A stretch of DNA of 64,000 bases from Prostheceraeus crozeri. Taxonomy: Eukaryota; Platyhelminthes; Polycladida; Euryleptidae. Below are positions 33,901 through 47,036 of this stretch, piece by piece (position 1 is the first letter of the stretch; each line of letters begins with the position of its first letter). The notes beneath the pieces are model-generated. The model ran no database searches. It was not told the origin of the DNA and saw only the letters and a program-made list of their open reading frames with translations. The stretch lies in NCBI GenBank assembly GCA_907163375.1, contig CAJQUW010001730.1:297364-361363 (forward strand), read 5' to 3'. Position numbers and translations under genes: made by a program.

Positions 33901-36900
33901 CAGGGGGTGACAATGAGACGGTACCGCGGCTGCACATCATGGACATTGAAAACAAGAGAACGGCGAGGTCATGCATTGCCATGACAACAGCACAATGCCG
34001 GCTTCCAGGGGCTGACAATGAGAAGGTACCACGGTAGCACATCAAGGACATTGAAAACAAGAGAACGTCGAAGACATGCATTGCCATGACAACACCACGA
34101 TGTCGGCTTCCAGGGGCTGACAATAAGGAGGTACCGCGGCAGCACATCATGGGCATTGAAAACAAGAGAACGTCAAGGACACGCGTTGTCATGAGAACAC
34201 CACGATGTCGGCTTCCAGGGGGTGACAATGAGACGGTACCGCGGCATCACATCAAGGACATTGAAAACAAGAGAACGTCGAGGACACGCGTTGTCATGAG
34301 AACACCACGATGTCGGCTTCCAGGGGGTGACAATGAGACGGTACCGCGGCATCACATCAAGGACATTGAAAACAAGAGAACGTCGAGGACATGCATTGCC
34401 ATGACAACAGCACGATGTCGGCTTCCAGGGGCTGACAATAAGAAGGTACCGCGGCAGCACATCATGGGCATTGAAAACAAGAGAACGTCAAGGACACGCG
34501 TTGTCATGACAACACCACGATGTCGGCTCCCAGGGGCTGACAATGAGAAGGTACCGCGGCAGCACATCATTGGCATTGGAAACAAGAGAATGTCGAGGAC
34601 ACGCGTTGTCATGAGAACACCACGATGTCGGCTTCCAGGGGCTGACAATGAGAAGGTACCGCGGCAGCACATCATGGGCATTGAAAACAAGAGAACGTCA
34701 AGGACACGCGTTGTCATGACAACACCACGATGTCGGCTTCCAGGGGCTGACAATGAGAAGGTACCGCGGCAGCACATCATTGGCATTGAAAACAAGAGAA
34801 CGTCAAGGACACGCGTTGTCATGAGAACACCACGATGTCGGCTTCCAGGGGGTGACAATAAGAAGGTACCACGGCAGCACATCATGGACATTGAAAACAA
34901 GAGAACGTCAAGGACACACGTTGTCATGACAACACCACGATGTCGGCTTCCAGGGGCTGACAATAAGAAGGTACCACGGCTGCACATCATGGACATTGAA
35001 AACAAGAGAACGTCGAGGACATGCGTTGTCATGACAATACCACGATGTCGGCTTCCAGGGGCTGACAATGAGACGGTACCGCGGCAGCACATCATGGACA
35101 TTGAAAACAAGAGAACGTCGAGGACACGCGTTGCCATGACAACAGCACAATGCCGGCTTCCAGGGGCTGACAATGAGAAGGTACCACGGCAGCACATCAT
35201 GGACATTGAAAACAAGAGAACGTCGAGGACACGCGTTGTCATGAGAACACCCCGATGCCGGCTTCCAGGGGCTGACAATGAGAAGGTACGACGGCAGCAC
35301 ATCCAGGACATTGAAAACAAGAGAACGTCAAGGACACACGTTGTCATGACAATACCACGATGTCGGCTTCCAGGGACTGACAATGAGAAGGTACCGCGGC
35401 AGCACATCATGGGCATTGAAAATAAGAGAACGTCAAGGACACGCGTTGTCATGACAACGGCACGATGTCGGCTTCCAGGGGGTGACAATGAGAAGGTACC
35501 ACGGCAGCACATCAAGGACATTGAAAACAAGAGAACGTCAAGGACACGCGTTGCCATGACAACAGCACGATGCCGGCTTCCAGGGACTGACAATGAGAAG
35601 GTACCGCGGCTGCACATCATGGACATTGAAAACAAGAGAACGTCGAGGACATGCATTGCCATGACAACACCACGATGTCGGCTTCCAGGGACTGCCAATG
35701 AGAAGGTACCGCGGCAGCACTTCATGGACATTGGAAACAAGAGAACGGCGTTGACACGCGTTGTCATGACAACAGCACGATGCCGGCTTCCAGGGGCTGA
35801 CAATGAGAAGGTACCGCGGCAGCACATCATGGGCATTGAAAACAAGAGAACGTCAAGGACACACGTTGTCATGACAATACCACGATGTCGGCTTCCAGGG
35901 ACTGACAATGAGAAGGTACCGCGGCAGCACATCATGGGCTTTGAAAACAAGAGAACGTCGAGGACATGCATTGCCATGACAACAGCACAATGCCGGCTTC
36001 CAGGGGCTGCCAATGAGAAGGTACCGCGGCAGCACATCATGGACATTGAAAACAAGAGAACGTCGAGGACACGCGTTGTCATGACAACGGCACGATGTCG
36101 GCTTCCAGGGACTGACAATGAGAAGGTACCGCGGCTGCATATCATGGACATTGAAAACAAGAGAACGTCGAGGACAGGCATTGCCATGACAACACCACGA
36201 TGTCGGCTTCCAGGGGGTGACAATGAGACGGTACCGCGGCTGCACATCATGGACATTGAAAACAAGAGAACGGCGAGGTCATGCATTGCCATGACAACAG
36301 CACAATGCCGGCTTCCAGGGGCTGACAATGAGAAGGTACCACGGTAGCACATCAAGGACATTGAAAACAAGAGAACGTCGAAGACATGCATTGCCATGAC
36401 AACACCACGATGTCGGCTTCCAGGGGCTGACAATAAGGAGGTACCGCGGCAGCACATCATGGGCATTGAAAACAAGAGAACGTCAAGGACACGCGTTGTC
36501 ATGAGAACACCACGATGTCGGCTTCCAGGGGGTGACAATGAGACGGTACCGCGGCATCACATCAAGGACATTGAAAACAAGAGAACGTCGAGGACACGCG
36601 TTGTCATGAGAACACCACGATGTCGGCTTCCAGGGGGTGACAATGAGACGGTACCGCGGCAATCACATCAAGGACATTGAAAACAAGAGAACGTCGAGGA
36701 CATGCATTGCCATGACAACAGCACGATGTCGGCTTCCAGGGGCTGACAATAAGAAGGTACCGCGGCAGCACATCATGGGCATTGAAAACAAGAGAACGTC
36801 AAGGACACGCGTTGTCATGACAACACCACGATGTCGGCTCCCAGGGGCTGACAATGAGAAGGTACCGCGGCAGCACATCATTGGCATTGGAAACAAGAGA

Positions 36901-38819
36901 ATGTCGAGGACACGCGTTGTCATGAGAACACCACGATGTCGGCTTCCAGGGGCTGACAATGAGAAGGTACCGCGGCAGCACATCATGGGCATTGAAAACA
37001 AGAGAACGTCAAGGACACGCGTTGTCATGACAACACCACGATGTCGGCTTCCAGGGGCTGACAATGAGAAGGTACCGCGGCAGCACATCATTGGCATTGA
37101 AAACAAGAGAACGTCAAGGACACGCGTTGTCATGAGAACACCACGATGTCGGCTTCCAGGGGCTGACAATAAGAAGGAACCGCGGCAGCACATCATGGGC
37201 ATTGAAAACAAGAGAACGGCGTGGACGCGCGTTGTCATGACAACGGCACGATGTCGGCTTCCAGGGGGTGACAATGAGAAGGTACCACGGCAGCACATCA
37301 AGGACATTGAAAACAAGAGAACGTCAAGGACACGCGTTGTCATGACAACGGCACGATGTCGGCTTCCAGGGACTGACAATGAGAAGGTACCGCGGCAGCA
37401 CATCATGGACATTGAAAACAAGAGAACGTCGAGGACATGTATTGCCATGACAACACCACAATGCCGGCTTCCAGGGGCTGACAATGAGAAGGTACCACGG
37501 CAGCACATCATGGACATTGAAAACAAGAGAACGTGGAGGACATGCATTGCCATGACAATACCACGATGTCGGCTTCCAGGGACTGACAATGAGAAGGTAC
37601 CGCGGCAGCACATCATTGGCATTGGAAACAAGAGAATGTCGAGGACACGCGTTGTCATGAGAACACCACGATGTCGGCTTCCAGGGGCTGACAATGAGAA
37701 GGTACCGCGGCAGCACATCATGGGCATTGAAAACAAGAGAACGTCAAGGACACGCGTTGTCATGACAACACCACGATGTCGGCTTCCAGGGGCTGACAAT
37801 GAGAAGGTACCGCGGCAGCACATCATGGGCATTGAAAACAAGAGAACGTCAAGGACACGCGTTGTCATGACAACACCACGATGTCGGCTTCCAGGGGCTG
37901 ACAATGAGAAGGTACCGCGGCAGCACATCATTGGCATTGAAAACAAGAGAACGTCAAGGACACGCGTTGTCATGAGAACACCACGATGTCGGCTTCCAGG
38001 GGGTGACAATAAGAAGGTACCACGGCAGCACATCATGGACATTGAAAACAAGAGAACGTCAAGGACACACGTTGTCATGACAACACCACGATGCCGTCTT
38101 CCAGGGGCTGACAATAAGAAGGTACCACGGCTGCACATCATGGACATTGAAAACAAGAGAACGTCGCGGACATGCGTTGTCATGACAACAGCACGATGTC
38201 GGCTTCCAGGAGCTGACAATGTGAAGGTACCGCGGCTGCACATCATGGACATTGAAAACAAGAGAACGTCGAGGACATGCATTGCCATGACAACACCACA
38301 ATGCCGGCTTCCAGGGGCTGACAATGAGAAGGTACCACGGCAGCACATCATGGACATTGAAAACAAGAGAACGTGGAGGACATGCATTGCCATGACAATA
38401 CCACGATGTCGGCTTCCAGGGACTGACAATGAGAAGGTACCGCGGCTGCACATCATGGGCATTGAAAACAAGAGAACGTCGAGGACATGCATTGCCATGA
38501 CAACACCACGATGCCGGCTTCCAGGGGCTGACAATAAGAAGGAACCGCGGCAGCACATCATGGGCATTGAAAACAAGAGAACGGCGTGGACGCGCGTTGT
38601 CATGACAACGGCACGATGTCGGCTTCCAGGGGGTGACAATGAGAAGGTACCACGGCAGCACATCAAGGACATTGAAAACAAGAGAACGTCAAGGACACGC
38701 GTTGTCATGACAACGGCACGATGTCGGCTTCCAGGGACTGACAATGAGAAGGTACCGCGGCAGCACATCATGGACATTGAAAACAAGAGAACGTCGAGGA
38801 CATGTATTGCCATGGCAAC
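30998..38819. repeat. 105-bp satellite array, about 74.5 units
   Basis: Head-to-tail units that begin CATGGACATTGAAAACAAGA and contain ACGCGTTGTCATGACAAC, GGCTTCCAGGG and GGTACCGCGGCAGCAC. Units differ at a limited set of variable sites. Since 105 is divisible by three, the array is open in one frame on each strand: plus-strand frames of 928, 753 and 747 codons and minus-strand frames of 308, 553, 728 and 721 codons. The 35-residue plus repeat starts MDIENKRTSRTRVVMTT. Stops arise only at a few units (plus: 31209 and the duplicated pair 34034/36344). Blocks of 9, 13 and 22 units are themselves duplicated. A single-base insertion near 36661 shifts phase. I regard it as a satellite, not a gene. 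Confidence 0.95.
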
Positions 38820-39653
38820 GGTTCCCATTCGATGGCTGCTTGAATATTGGAAGGCATCGGGAGCTTATCTATTTTATTAATATTCACAATTATTATCAAT
38901 TCTCTATACAAATGCAGACAAAATAATTGAGAATAAATTGAGGCTAGAATCTGGAACTGTTGCATGTTTCAGTGAATTGATTCTTCTAGAGATCGGTGCC
39001 TAACCGAGCAGCTAATATTTCCATCAACAAACATCTGCTGTTCACTAACTTAAACATATCGGAAAGTTGGATTTCTACGCATTTGAAATTTACTTATTTT
39101 AAGCACTTTTTCTGGAAATAGAGAAATGTATGCATTTTCATTTTTACGAAGCTTAATCTTAAGAAGCTCAAATTATTTATAGACAAAGTAGAAATGGAGT
39201 CATAATGAACATATTAATCGATGTGATGAATACCCGAATATTGGTATTATGCTCTAACCACTACTGACAATATTTTCTTAAGTAATACTGCGATTTTCAT
39301 GCAACAAGTGCTGCACTCTAATTCAAAAATGGACGGATTATCATGTCTTGCAATGTTCATTTGGATGAAGTTGAAATCACTTTACACTACATATACATGT
39401 ACTACATATATAATACTTCACTACATATAGCAGACTGTCTATATTTTGTTTGTGTTTTCACACTAGGTGACATGCCACGCTCAGCTGCGCCTAATTACGC
39501 ATGACCCAAATGATTCGTGGTTATGCATGACATTACTTCAATATCTGTCGGCAATCCTGTTATATAGACTTTGTCGTCTCATGTGTCTGCATGTATCAGA
39601 GGCTAAACAATGTGATAGGACCTAAAGTTCATGTTAAGAACAGACAGAACAAG
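38820..39653. other. No recognisable feature
   Basis: AT-rich DNA between satellite and foldback element. A short ACATATA run near 39390-39430 is the only simple structure. Confidence 0.5.
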
Positions 39654-39655
39654 TA

Positions 39656-40660
39656 GTCCGGCGGCCAGAACGAGTTTCTGCAGGGAACGAGGCCGAGAAT
39701 GAGACTTTCACAGAATAATGTACATACTCTGCCTATTGCGAATCTGCATGTCTGCCGAATTCTAGTGAGTTCCTCTTCTTGTCAGACAGGATCAAAGAAA
39801 AACACATGTAAATCCAATGGGACACAGATTGCAGCTTTTCGTCAAAATGAAATTTTCTATGTTTCCTGTGACTAAATGAAAAGTACTAATCCCAGAGTCA
39901 TAATTTTTGGCATGGAATGTCTTCAGGTCATTTCCTATGATGTGCATGTGTCATTATCATGTTTCTGATCAGCAATGTATGTGAGAATGTGGTTGAAAAT
40001 GGAAATAGTTGTTCAAATTATTTGTGTTTGCCAAATCTAAATATGTTTAGCTTTATAGACGGCTGTGCATGAACATGAAAGGAAATGACCTGAAGACATT
40101 CCATGTCAAAATTATGACTTTAGAATTAGTACTTTTCGTTTAATCAAAGAAAACATACAAAATTTCATTTTGACCAAAAGCTGCAATCTGTGTCCCATTG
40201 GATTTGCATGAATTCTTTGATCCTGTCTGACAAGAAGAGGAACTGACTAGAACTCGGCAGACGCGTAGATGCGTAGTAAGCATGCGGTGCAGATCCTTCT
40301 GATAAAGTCTCATTTTCGGCCTCGTTCCCTGCAGAAACTCGTGCTGGCTGCCGGACTATGAGGTGTACATCATTCTGTGAAAGTCTCATTGTCGGCCTCG
40401 TTCCCTGCACAAAGTCGTGCTGGCTGCCGGACTATGAGGTGTCCATCATTCTGTGAAAGTCTCATTGTCGGCCTCGTTCCCTGCACAAACTCGTGCTGGC
40501 TGCCGGATTATGAGGTGTACATCATTCTGTGAAAGTCTCATTGTCGGCCTCGTTCCCTGCACAAACTCGTGCTGGCTGCCGGACTATGAGGTGTGCATCA
40601 TTCTGTGAAAGTCTCATTGTCGGCCTCGTTCCCTGCAGAAACTTGTGCTGGCTGCCGGAC
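39656..40660. mobile_element. Foldback element with amplified right terminus, copy 2
   Basis: Same ends and arms as 26137-27090 (GTCCGGCGGCC ... GGCTGCCGGAC, TA on both sides). The right arm holds five terminal units, one or two more than copy 1, each about 76-80 bp and nearly identical to each other. The two copies agree along their whole length with scattered differences, so the unit number has changed while the rest stayed the same. Confidence 0.85.
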
Positions 40661-40662
40661 TA

Positions 40663-43600
40663 AAGCTAGCCGGCTCATCCGTGGTTCAAGCGGCAGCGCA
40701 GACAGTCGTAGACGACGCGTAAACTATAAACGCTCACCCGCGCGTATTGATAAACATTCCCCATGTTTTGACAGCATCAGATCACATGATCAATAACTCA
40801 TAGTGCAGCGCGTAGGAGTATAGACTGCCCTTACCCACGGATGTTTGAGGTGCTCCGTAATTTGGCGTGGCAATGTCACCTAGTGCAAGTATCTCTAATG
40901 GAGTTGTCTTCGGAGCCGGTCAAAACTCCAAACATTGTCTTAAGACGCTTTTATTTGATGGCTTGTCAAAATACGCGTATGATCAAAATTATTCGACGCT
41001 CATCAAAGCCGTCTCAAATGCTCAATTTTATTATATACACGATGACCGAGTGAATAGATACTGATGGAACGAGCCTGCGCCAAGTGTGTTGTATAGTAAT
41101 TATCAGATGTGGCTTCAAAGCTCAAAATGGTCTTGGAAAAGCGGAGATAATATAGGAGTGAAAAAACCGCATTTTTCCAACACAGGCTGTATGTCTAATA
41201 CAGAAATCAATCAGCAATGAATATTTAGGCACAAAACATGATCACTAGCACTGCTCGACACAACTGGTAAATGTGTGCAATAGTTTTGCAAGAAAAGTTA
41301 TCTGTAACGTCAGCAATATCCCTAACAGCTGTCCTACATCTGGAAGTTTCAAAGTTATATATACCATCCATAATCCACATGAACTTCACATCACTGATTG
41401 TTCTCCTTGGAACCTTCGACCTGTCACCAGCAGAATCAACCCAGAATTAGAGGTGGTAGGCCTACATCTCTTCTAAATGCGAGAGGAATTATTCACAAGG
41501 TTGGAACCTCAAAAGTCTCCTCACTTTGTGTTCATCACTTCGAGCTTGTGGCACCCATCGAGCATGTACAGCATTCTTGTGGGAATCCCAGTGATGAGGG
41601 TCAGAACATGACGTGGAAGATGAGGATTTTCTTCGATCAAAATCGTTTATCTGGTCTACATCATCTTCTAAGGATAAAGACGAAGGGCGACCTCTACCGA
41701 CGAAAACCAGTTCCATCTTTGAATTCTCTCACTACTTCCCGTGTACGACGTAGGATGATAATGTTCCCATGAGCAGCAAGAAGATGGTAAATCGACGTAT
41801 TAGAATAAGGATTTCGTTGAAATGTTAGAATGCAAAAATACAGCTCATTTTGAGTGGGTCACTGCACTTACTGCCATTCCTTCGACTCAACACTAAACAA
41901 GTAAATCAAAATAACAATTCGTGATGTCAGGACTCAATGAATTTCAAAGTATTATCTGACAAAGACAGAGATATGCCTCATTGCATGAATCATTTTGCTG
42001 AATCTATGGTTAGTTCAAAAGCTGTCAGTTATCTATGTCACCCCCCGCAAAGGAAGTTGTCGCAGCAATTTATCATTATTAAAAGAAATCTCTATGCTGC
42101 TGGGGTTTCCGTTGAAAAAGACTATCTATCGGTGATGGTCGAAAGTTATTTCGGATTGATAGCGGATTTTTGTGTTTGTAGCATCAGGCAGTTGAGCTCC
42201 CCACATGGAAAGCATAGAAGACATTATTTCAAACAGATATCTCTATGTTCAATTTCTAAGTTGGAAACAAAGACCGCGGTTTTTTCTGGCGGTTTTACTT
42301 GCCTAGAAAGGGACAGTGCTCATGGATAATCACATCATTGCCATATTCGCATTTCTACGAGATTGTTCGCATTGGAACTCATTGGAGGTTCGCACGTATC
42401 GTATTTGCAGTAAACTTGCATGTAATTTTGTTGAATTGCATTTTGAATTTTCATATATCTTATATCTTCGCACCCCTAAACTGTCAGCGATAGTCGAGAA
42501 TTAAAAATCGTTCCCCACTAATACCACACTTCTGATGGGCCCAGAGGAATTTTGTCTTATAGAAGCAAGCTTTATGTCAGCACAAAATACAAAGAATGCA
42601 CTTCGTTTAATTGATTCTACTTATTTATTGAAACTTGGGCTTGGGTATTGGGTTTTGGCCCAATCTTGATGACTGAAGTCACAGGCCTGCTGTGCCAAAA
42701 TCGTTTTCAATGGAATTTTTCTACGTGGAATATTTAGAACGTTGAGTTCTGAAATTTGAAGTTAGATTTTAAATGCTCTCTCTCTCACTCTCTTTTACTT
42801 CAACTTTTCAAACCGCCTTGTGCGATGTCATCTACAGAGAAATAATCAATTAAATATCATAAACAGTATACATGTCTTTCGTAAAGTCAATCAGTTACTT
42901 CTGCCGCATCGCTGTGGGTTTAGCAGGTGGCTGAGGACTCTTGCCTCAAATGATCACATTCAGAGGATGTACTTTTGACTATTTGTTACATCATCCTTCG
43001 CATCTCCTTGCCCAGTGCTAATTTTCTTCATTAGATTATTGTCTTTCTACTGAGTGAGGCTTAGTTAATCAAAAGGAAGTCCACACCGCTTCGTTATTCT
43101 CTTTTAATCGAGTCCTTTCTTCCACTAACTCTTTGTACCCTTCCGAAACACCTCATAGGACAGTAAGTCATCAAAAGAAAAGTTGCAGCCGGTGACAAAG
43201 AGACTTGAGGCATCAAAGCATTATCGGCAGTTCATTTCAAGTTGTCGGAAGCGATTCATCAAATGAGAATAAGGATTGAATCCTTTTTTTTAGTATGGAA
43301 AGTTATGAAAATGTGCTTTGGATTGCCAGCTGGTTTCTGTTTACTGAACTGGTTCTGCTTTCATCCAAACGTCACCAGAGAAGATAAACTATTTCCGGCG
43401 CAGACACCAAATGAAAGGACACATTCTTCTGAATTCAATGCGTCAGACTCCAAACAACTTGAGGTTTTAAAAGATTTATCAAGAAACAAGAGACGTGCTT
43501 GTTTGTATCTTTTGTTCGTCGGAAAAAACTGTTTGTGTTGTATGCAAAAAATATTTGTAATATTTTCGATTCAGATTTGCAGTAAAGGATGACTGTGGAG

Positions 43601-44104
43601 AGACTTTCCAAATATGCAAACATGTTGTGGTCCTTTTTGGGAGTAACATTGTCAGCTATTGTGGAAGCAATCATTAAGTTGTTATTCTTATTATTTTTTT
43701 ATTGCCATACTGACTATTATTTTATTTCATATTTTATTACCATATATTGATTTTTTTGGTTTCCTTGATTATCAACCGCTTTTGAGTTCATCAGAAAAGT
43801 CACCAAGCTCGTGTTCAACTCCTTCAACTGTTTATGTCATTGCAACATTCGTGGTAGTGTTGCTAATTATTTCATTCATTCAAGCAATGATATTCAAAAG
43901 CATTCGTTTTGGCACCTACACTGCTTCTCATTTCGATGGCAGTCACATTTATGCACCACATCAGTTAGGATACAGCATCATATCTACATAAATTGTTTTT
44001 ACATGAAAAACAATGATTTTCCCTAAATTGCCTTAGAAATTCATTTCCAATTATACAAAACAATAACCGCATTCTTCATTGATTAGAATATGCTCTGTGT
44101 TTGT
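40663..44104. other. No recognisable gene
   Basis: About 3.4 kb with short open frames only (41398-41772, 41937-42329, 43242-43592, 43659-43991). None has a family signature. The frame at 43659 looks membrane-like merely because it is T-rich. No transposon ends were found. Confidence 0.45.
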
Positions 44105-44189
44105 TTATCCTGGCTTTGCCGCACGGCTGATAAATATAAAGATAGCAGAGCGCCAGTTCGCTTTGGCATTGAGTAGAAAGATGTCCATA

Positions 44190-44705
44190 GGCTTCAACAA
44201 TTCAAGCACAAAAATTGCATGGCAGCCGTGGACGCTGCGGTGTTCGTCAGTGCTATTCGGAATGGCGTAAACTAAACACGTACTATTGAGCAAGGTTGTT
44301 CGTATGAAGGGCATGAAAGGTTCCGCGCAATGAGAGTCCGAAATATATTTAATGCCTTTTCAGTGTAGTACACTCTTTATATGTGATTTGACCTGATATC
44401 GCAGAAAAGGACCGGTATATAGAATGAAGGTGGATATAAATTTCCTTCGTAGCAGCAGACGCTGCTAACGTTTTTCTTAATTTTTACTTCATTATTAGTT
44501 ACGATCGTGCTACATCAAATAAATCTGATCAAAGGTGAAGTATATATCGGCCTCTCATTGCACGGATCCTTTCATGCCCCCAATACGGATAATTTTGCTC
44601 AACAATGTAGTTTGCGCCATGCCGAGCCGTACTGACGAACCCTTGAAAAGCAAACCAACGTCTGCGGCTGTCAGAGAATTCTTGTGTTTAAATTGTTCAA
44701 ATACG
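44190..44705. repeat. Inverted repeat pair of an unnamed family
   Basis: The left arm 44190-44350 (TTCAACAATTCAAGCACAAA ... GGGCATGAAAGGTTCCGC) is the reverse complement, at roughly 75-80 percent by eye, of the right arm 44548-44702 (GCACGGATCCTTTCATGCCC ... AATTGTTCAAATA). About 200 bp lies between. The family also occurs at 29845-29965. Confidence 0.7.
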
Positions 44706-44955
44706 AGAAGATCTTTGGTAGATACTGGAGAAAAACCGTGTGAAGCACACATCAACAAGATGGGAGGAGCCGAGTCGTATGCATCCATCTGATCAACTAT
44801 CATCGAAAATTATTAATAATTGATACAGCAATGATTACTAAATATAGGTTCAGGTAAGTCCATAATGATCTATGATGTAGGATATCAGTTAATATTTTCA
44901 AAAACTAGGCTTATATACTTGCCACCCGGAATGATAGGACTCCGCATCCATGAAG
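44622..44955 (+). pseudogene. Zinc-finger-like repeat exon, copy A
   Basis: The plus frame reads SRTDEPLKSKPTSAAVREF, CLNCSNTRRSLVDTGEKPCE and HINKMGGAESYASI, then stops; in copy B (55855-56129) the same frame continues into SNLKRHLINFHQK. The TGEKP linker and a final SNLKRHLxxFH resemble C2H2 or BED-type zinc fingers, but the cysteine spacing is not standard. Both copies carry a donor-like AG|GTAAG about 90 bp after this block and end in ATAGGACTCCGCATCC. I infer a transposon-borne DNA-binding exon; I do not recognise the family. Confidence 0.35.
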
Positions 44956-45084
44956 CAAATGTTTGGGGCATCTATTTTACAACTTAACCTAATTTAACAT
45001 ATTTACTCACTCAACCTGTGAGCGCAATAGATGTTCGCTGGAGTGAAGAGATGGATTCGGCAACCTCTGATCTCTTGTCAGTTA

Positions 45085-45250
45085 AGATTCGGTTACAGCG
45101 GAAACTATCGAATTCACCTCAATTTTCAATTTTTCGATAGCGCTCCAGATAATATACTTGAACATTGTACAATTTGTACATCTATCTGCGAAATGATGTT
45201 TGTAAGCATCAAACGCTAGCTCTAATTCAACTTGAGACTATTGTTATTAA
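45085..45250. repeat. 166-bp repeat ending at TTAA, copy A
   Basis: GTTACAGCGGAAACTATCGA ... CTTGAGACTATTGTTATTAA matches 52319-52480 with only about seven differences. Here the repeat ends exactly where the piggyBac left end (CCCAGATATGCCCG) begins after TTAA. Confidence 0.8.
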
Positions 45251-45350
45251 CCCAGATATGCCCGATGTGTAATGTATGACGCATCGAATTTCCATACTTC
45301 AAATTGATGTATTTCAATTGATATAACGAATTTGATTGTTAAAGTTGCTA

Positions 45351-45568
45351 CACTCTAAACCAGCACCTCCTAAATCACACACTGAAGCGAGACACTATTC
45401 GTAACAAATAAAAAATCCTAAAGCAAAGCGTTTTAGGAGGCTAGCGCACTAGTGTTATTGTTCTCTTTAGTATGTCAACATTCTATTTCACGCAACCTCC
45501 TAAAATTCTAGTGTGTCGCGCTTTAGGATGCAGATTTCTTCGATTTTAGGAGGTGACAGTTTACAGTG
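45351..45568. mobile_element. MITE, CACTG-ended, 218 bp, second copy
   Basis: Begins CACTCTAAACCAGCACCTCC and ends in the inverse of CACTGTAAACTGTCACCTCC, with TA on both sides. It is the reverse complement of 14211-14429. It lies between the piggyBac end and the first exon. Confidence 0.85.
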
Positions 45569-47036
45569 TATATTACTAGATGAAACACTTTTACTCTTTA
45601 TTCAACTTATTGCAATTCGATTTCTACGTTGATTTCGATTTGGCGCCAATTTCAAATTTGAGAAATTTTCATCTCGAAATGAGTCGGCGACGCCGTGAAA
45701 AGTGAGTATTAAATTTTTATGCTTTTTCAATATTTGCACTCAACTTATACTTTTCACACCTTAAACTGCCTGACACCTCATGATTTATTCATAAATCGCG
45801 TGATATTTTTTTAGATTGATTAGTGTCTCAGAAGCTCTAGAAATAATATTTGACACTGAAGTATACGATGGTGAAGAGACTGGCGCGTCGATGTAGTATT
45901 GCATCCTCCACGTGATGGGAATTGCTCCGATGAGATAGAAGGAGATGAAGAAACTGTAAATCCGGGAAATTTGGCTTTAAGTCAGTTGACTGCTCCAGCA
46001 GAAATTATAATTGAGGCCGAGGATGAAGATGTTGAAATGCAAGTAAGTTAAGACATTATATTCGATTTAATTTTTTACTTTATGGGAATTGACCTGATAA
46101 AACATACCGTATTTACTCGAATAAACGCCCGGGCGTTTATTTAAATTTTTAGATTTTATGATGGGCGGTTATTTGAGGCTGGGCGTTTATTCGAGATGGG
46201 CGTTTATTTTGAAGAGATTAAATTGTGCGTAATATTTTTGGTTTGATATACATATTTGTATATTGTTCAGATTACAGTTTACTTAATTAGCGCATTTAAA
46301 CTTTTTCTCTTATCTTTTTTTACTTTACTTTATACATACTTTATTTCATTACTTTATAATTTATCTTACTTCTTTTACTTAATAGATAGAATCTATAGAA
46401 ATTTTATTATATCTATTTCAGTTTGATAATCAACATACCGGTATATGAAAAGAACAAGCAGTTAGGCAAACGCACTATCTATGTTTGGAATTTTTTGGCC
46501 AATTTTTACGAAATGTTATTTGGCATCTAATATCTTTTTTTCGTTGCAATTACTTTTTTGCCCAGCCCAGAAATGCCCAGTATTTACACAAAAATTATCA
46601 GTTATAGAACCAAAAACAACGCTTTTATTCACAGAAGTACAATTTCATTGTTCAGTTTGATTCATCAGAATCACACCAAGAGGAATCGAACTCCTCCTCT
46701 GCCTCACAACTGTCTGAAGCATCATTGTCAATAGTGTCACAACACTCGAATTCATCATCACTGAGATCAACACTCACTGGTATCCCTTTAGCGCGTTCCT
46801 CCTTCAAAAGCTGCAGCCCGAAATTATTCTCATTGGTCTTGAACCAATGTATGAGGTCATCTTCTGACCCGTCGAGATTTGTTGTAATAGCACAGTGCTT
46901 CATTGAGTGACAAATCTGCCGTTAAAAGGCAAAACGACGTATTTCGGAATGTCATGGTTTTGAGAAAATCTGCTTTGTAAATGATATCATTCTAGGTGTG
47001 AATTCTGCTTTTTATACTTCCTGTATCTGATCCGAT

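Noticed and set aside
31251-38880. Very long open frames (up to 928 codons) on both strands as repeat-protein genes
   Set aside because: Both strands are open at once because a stop-free 105-bp unit is copied in phase; substitutions do not favour silent sites in either frame, and no start, splice site or flanking exon supports a gene.
43659-43991. Small membrane protein of 110 codons
   Set aside because: Hydrophobicity comes from T-rich DNA (runs of TTATT); a shifted frame on the same stretch is open as well, and no homologue is recognised.
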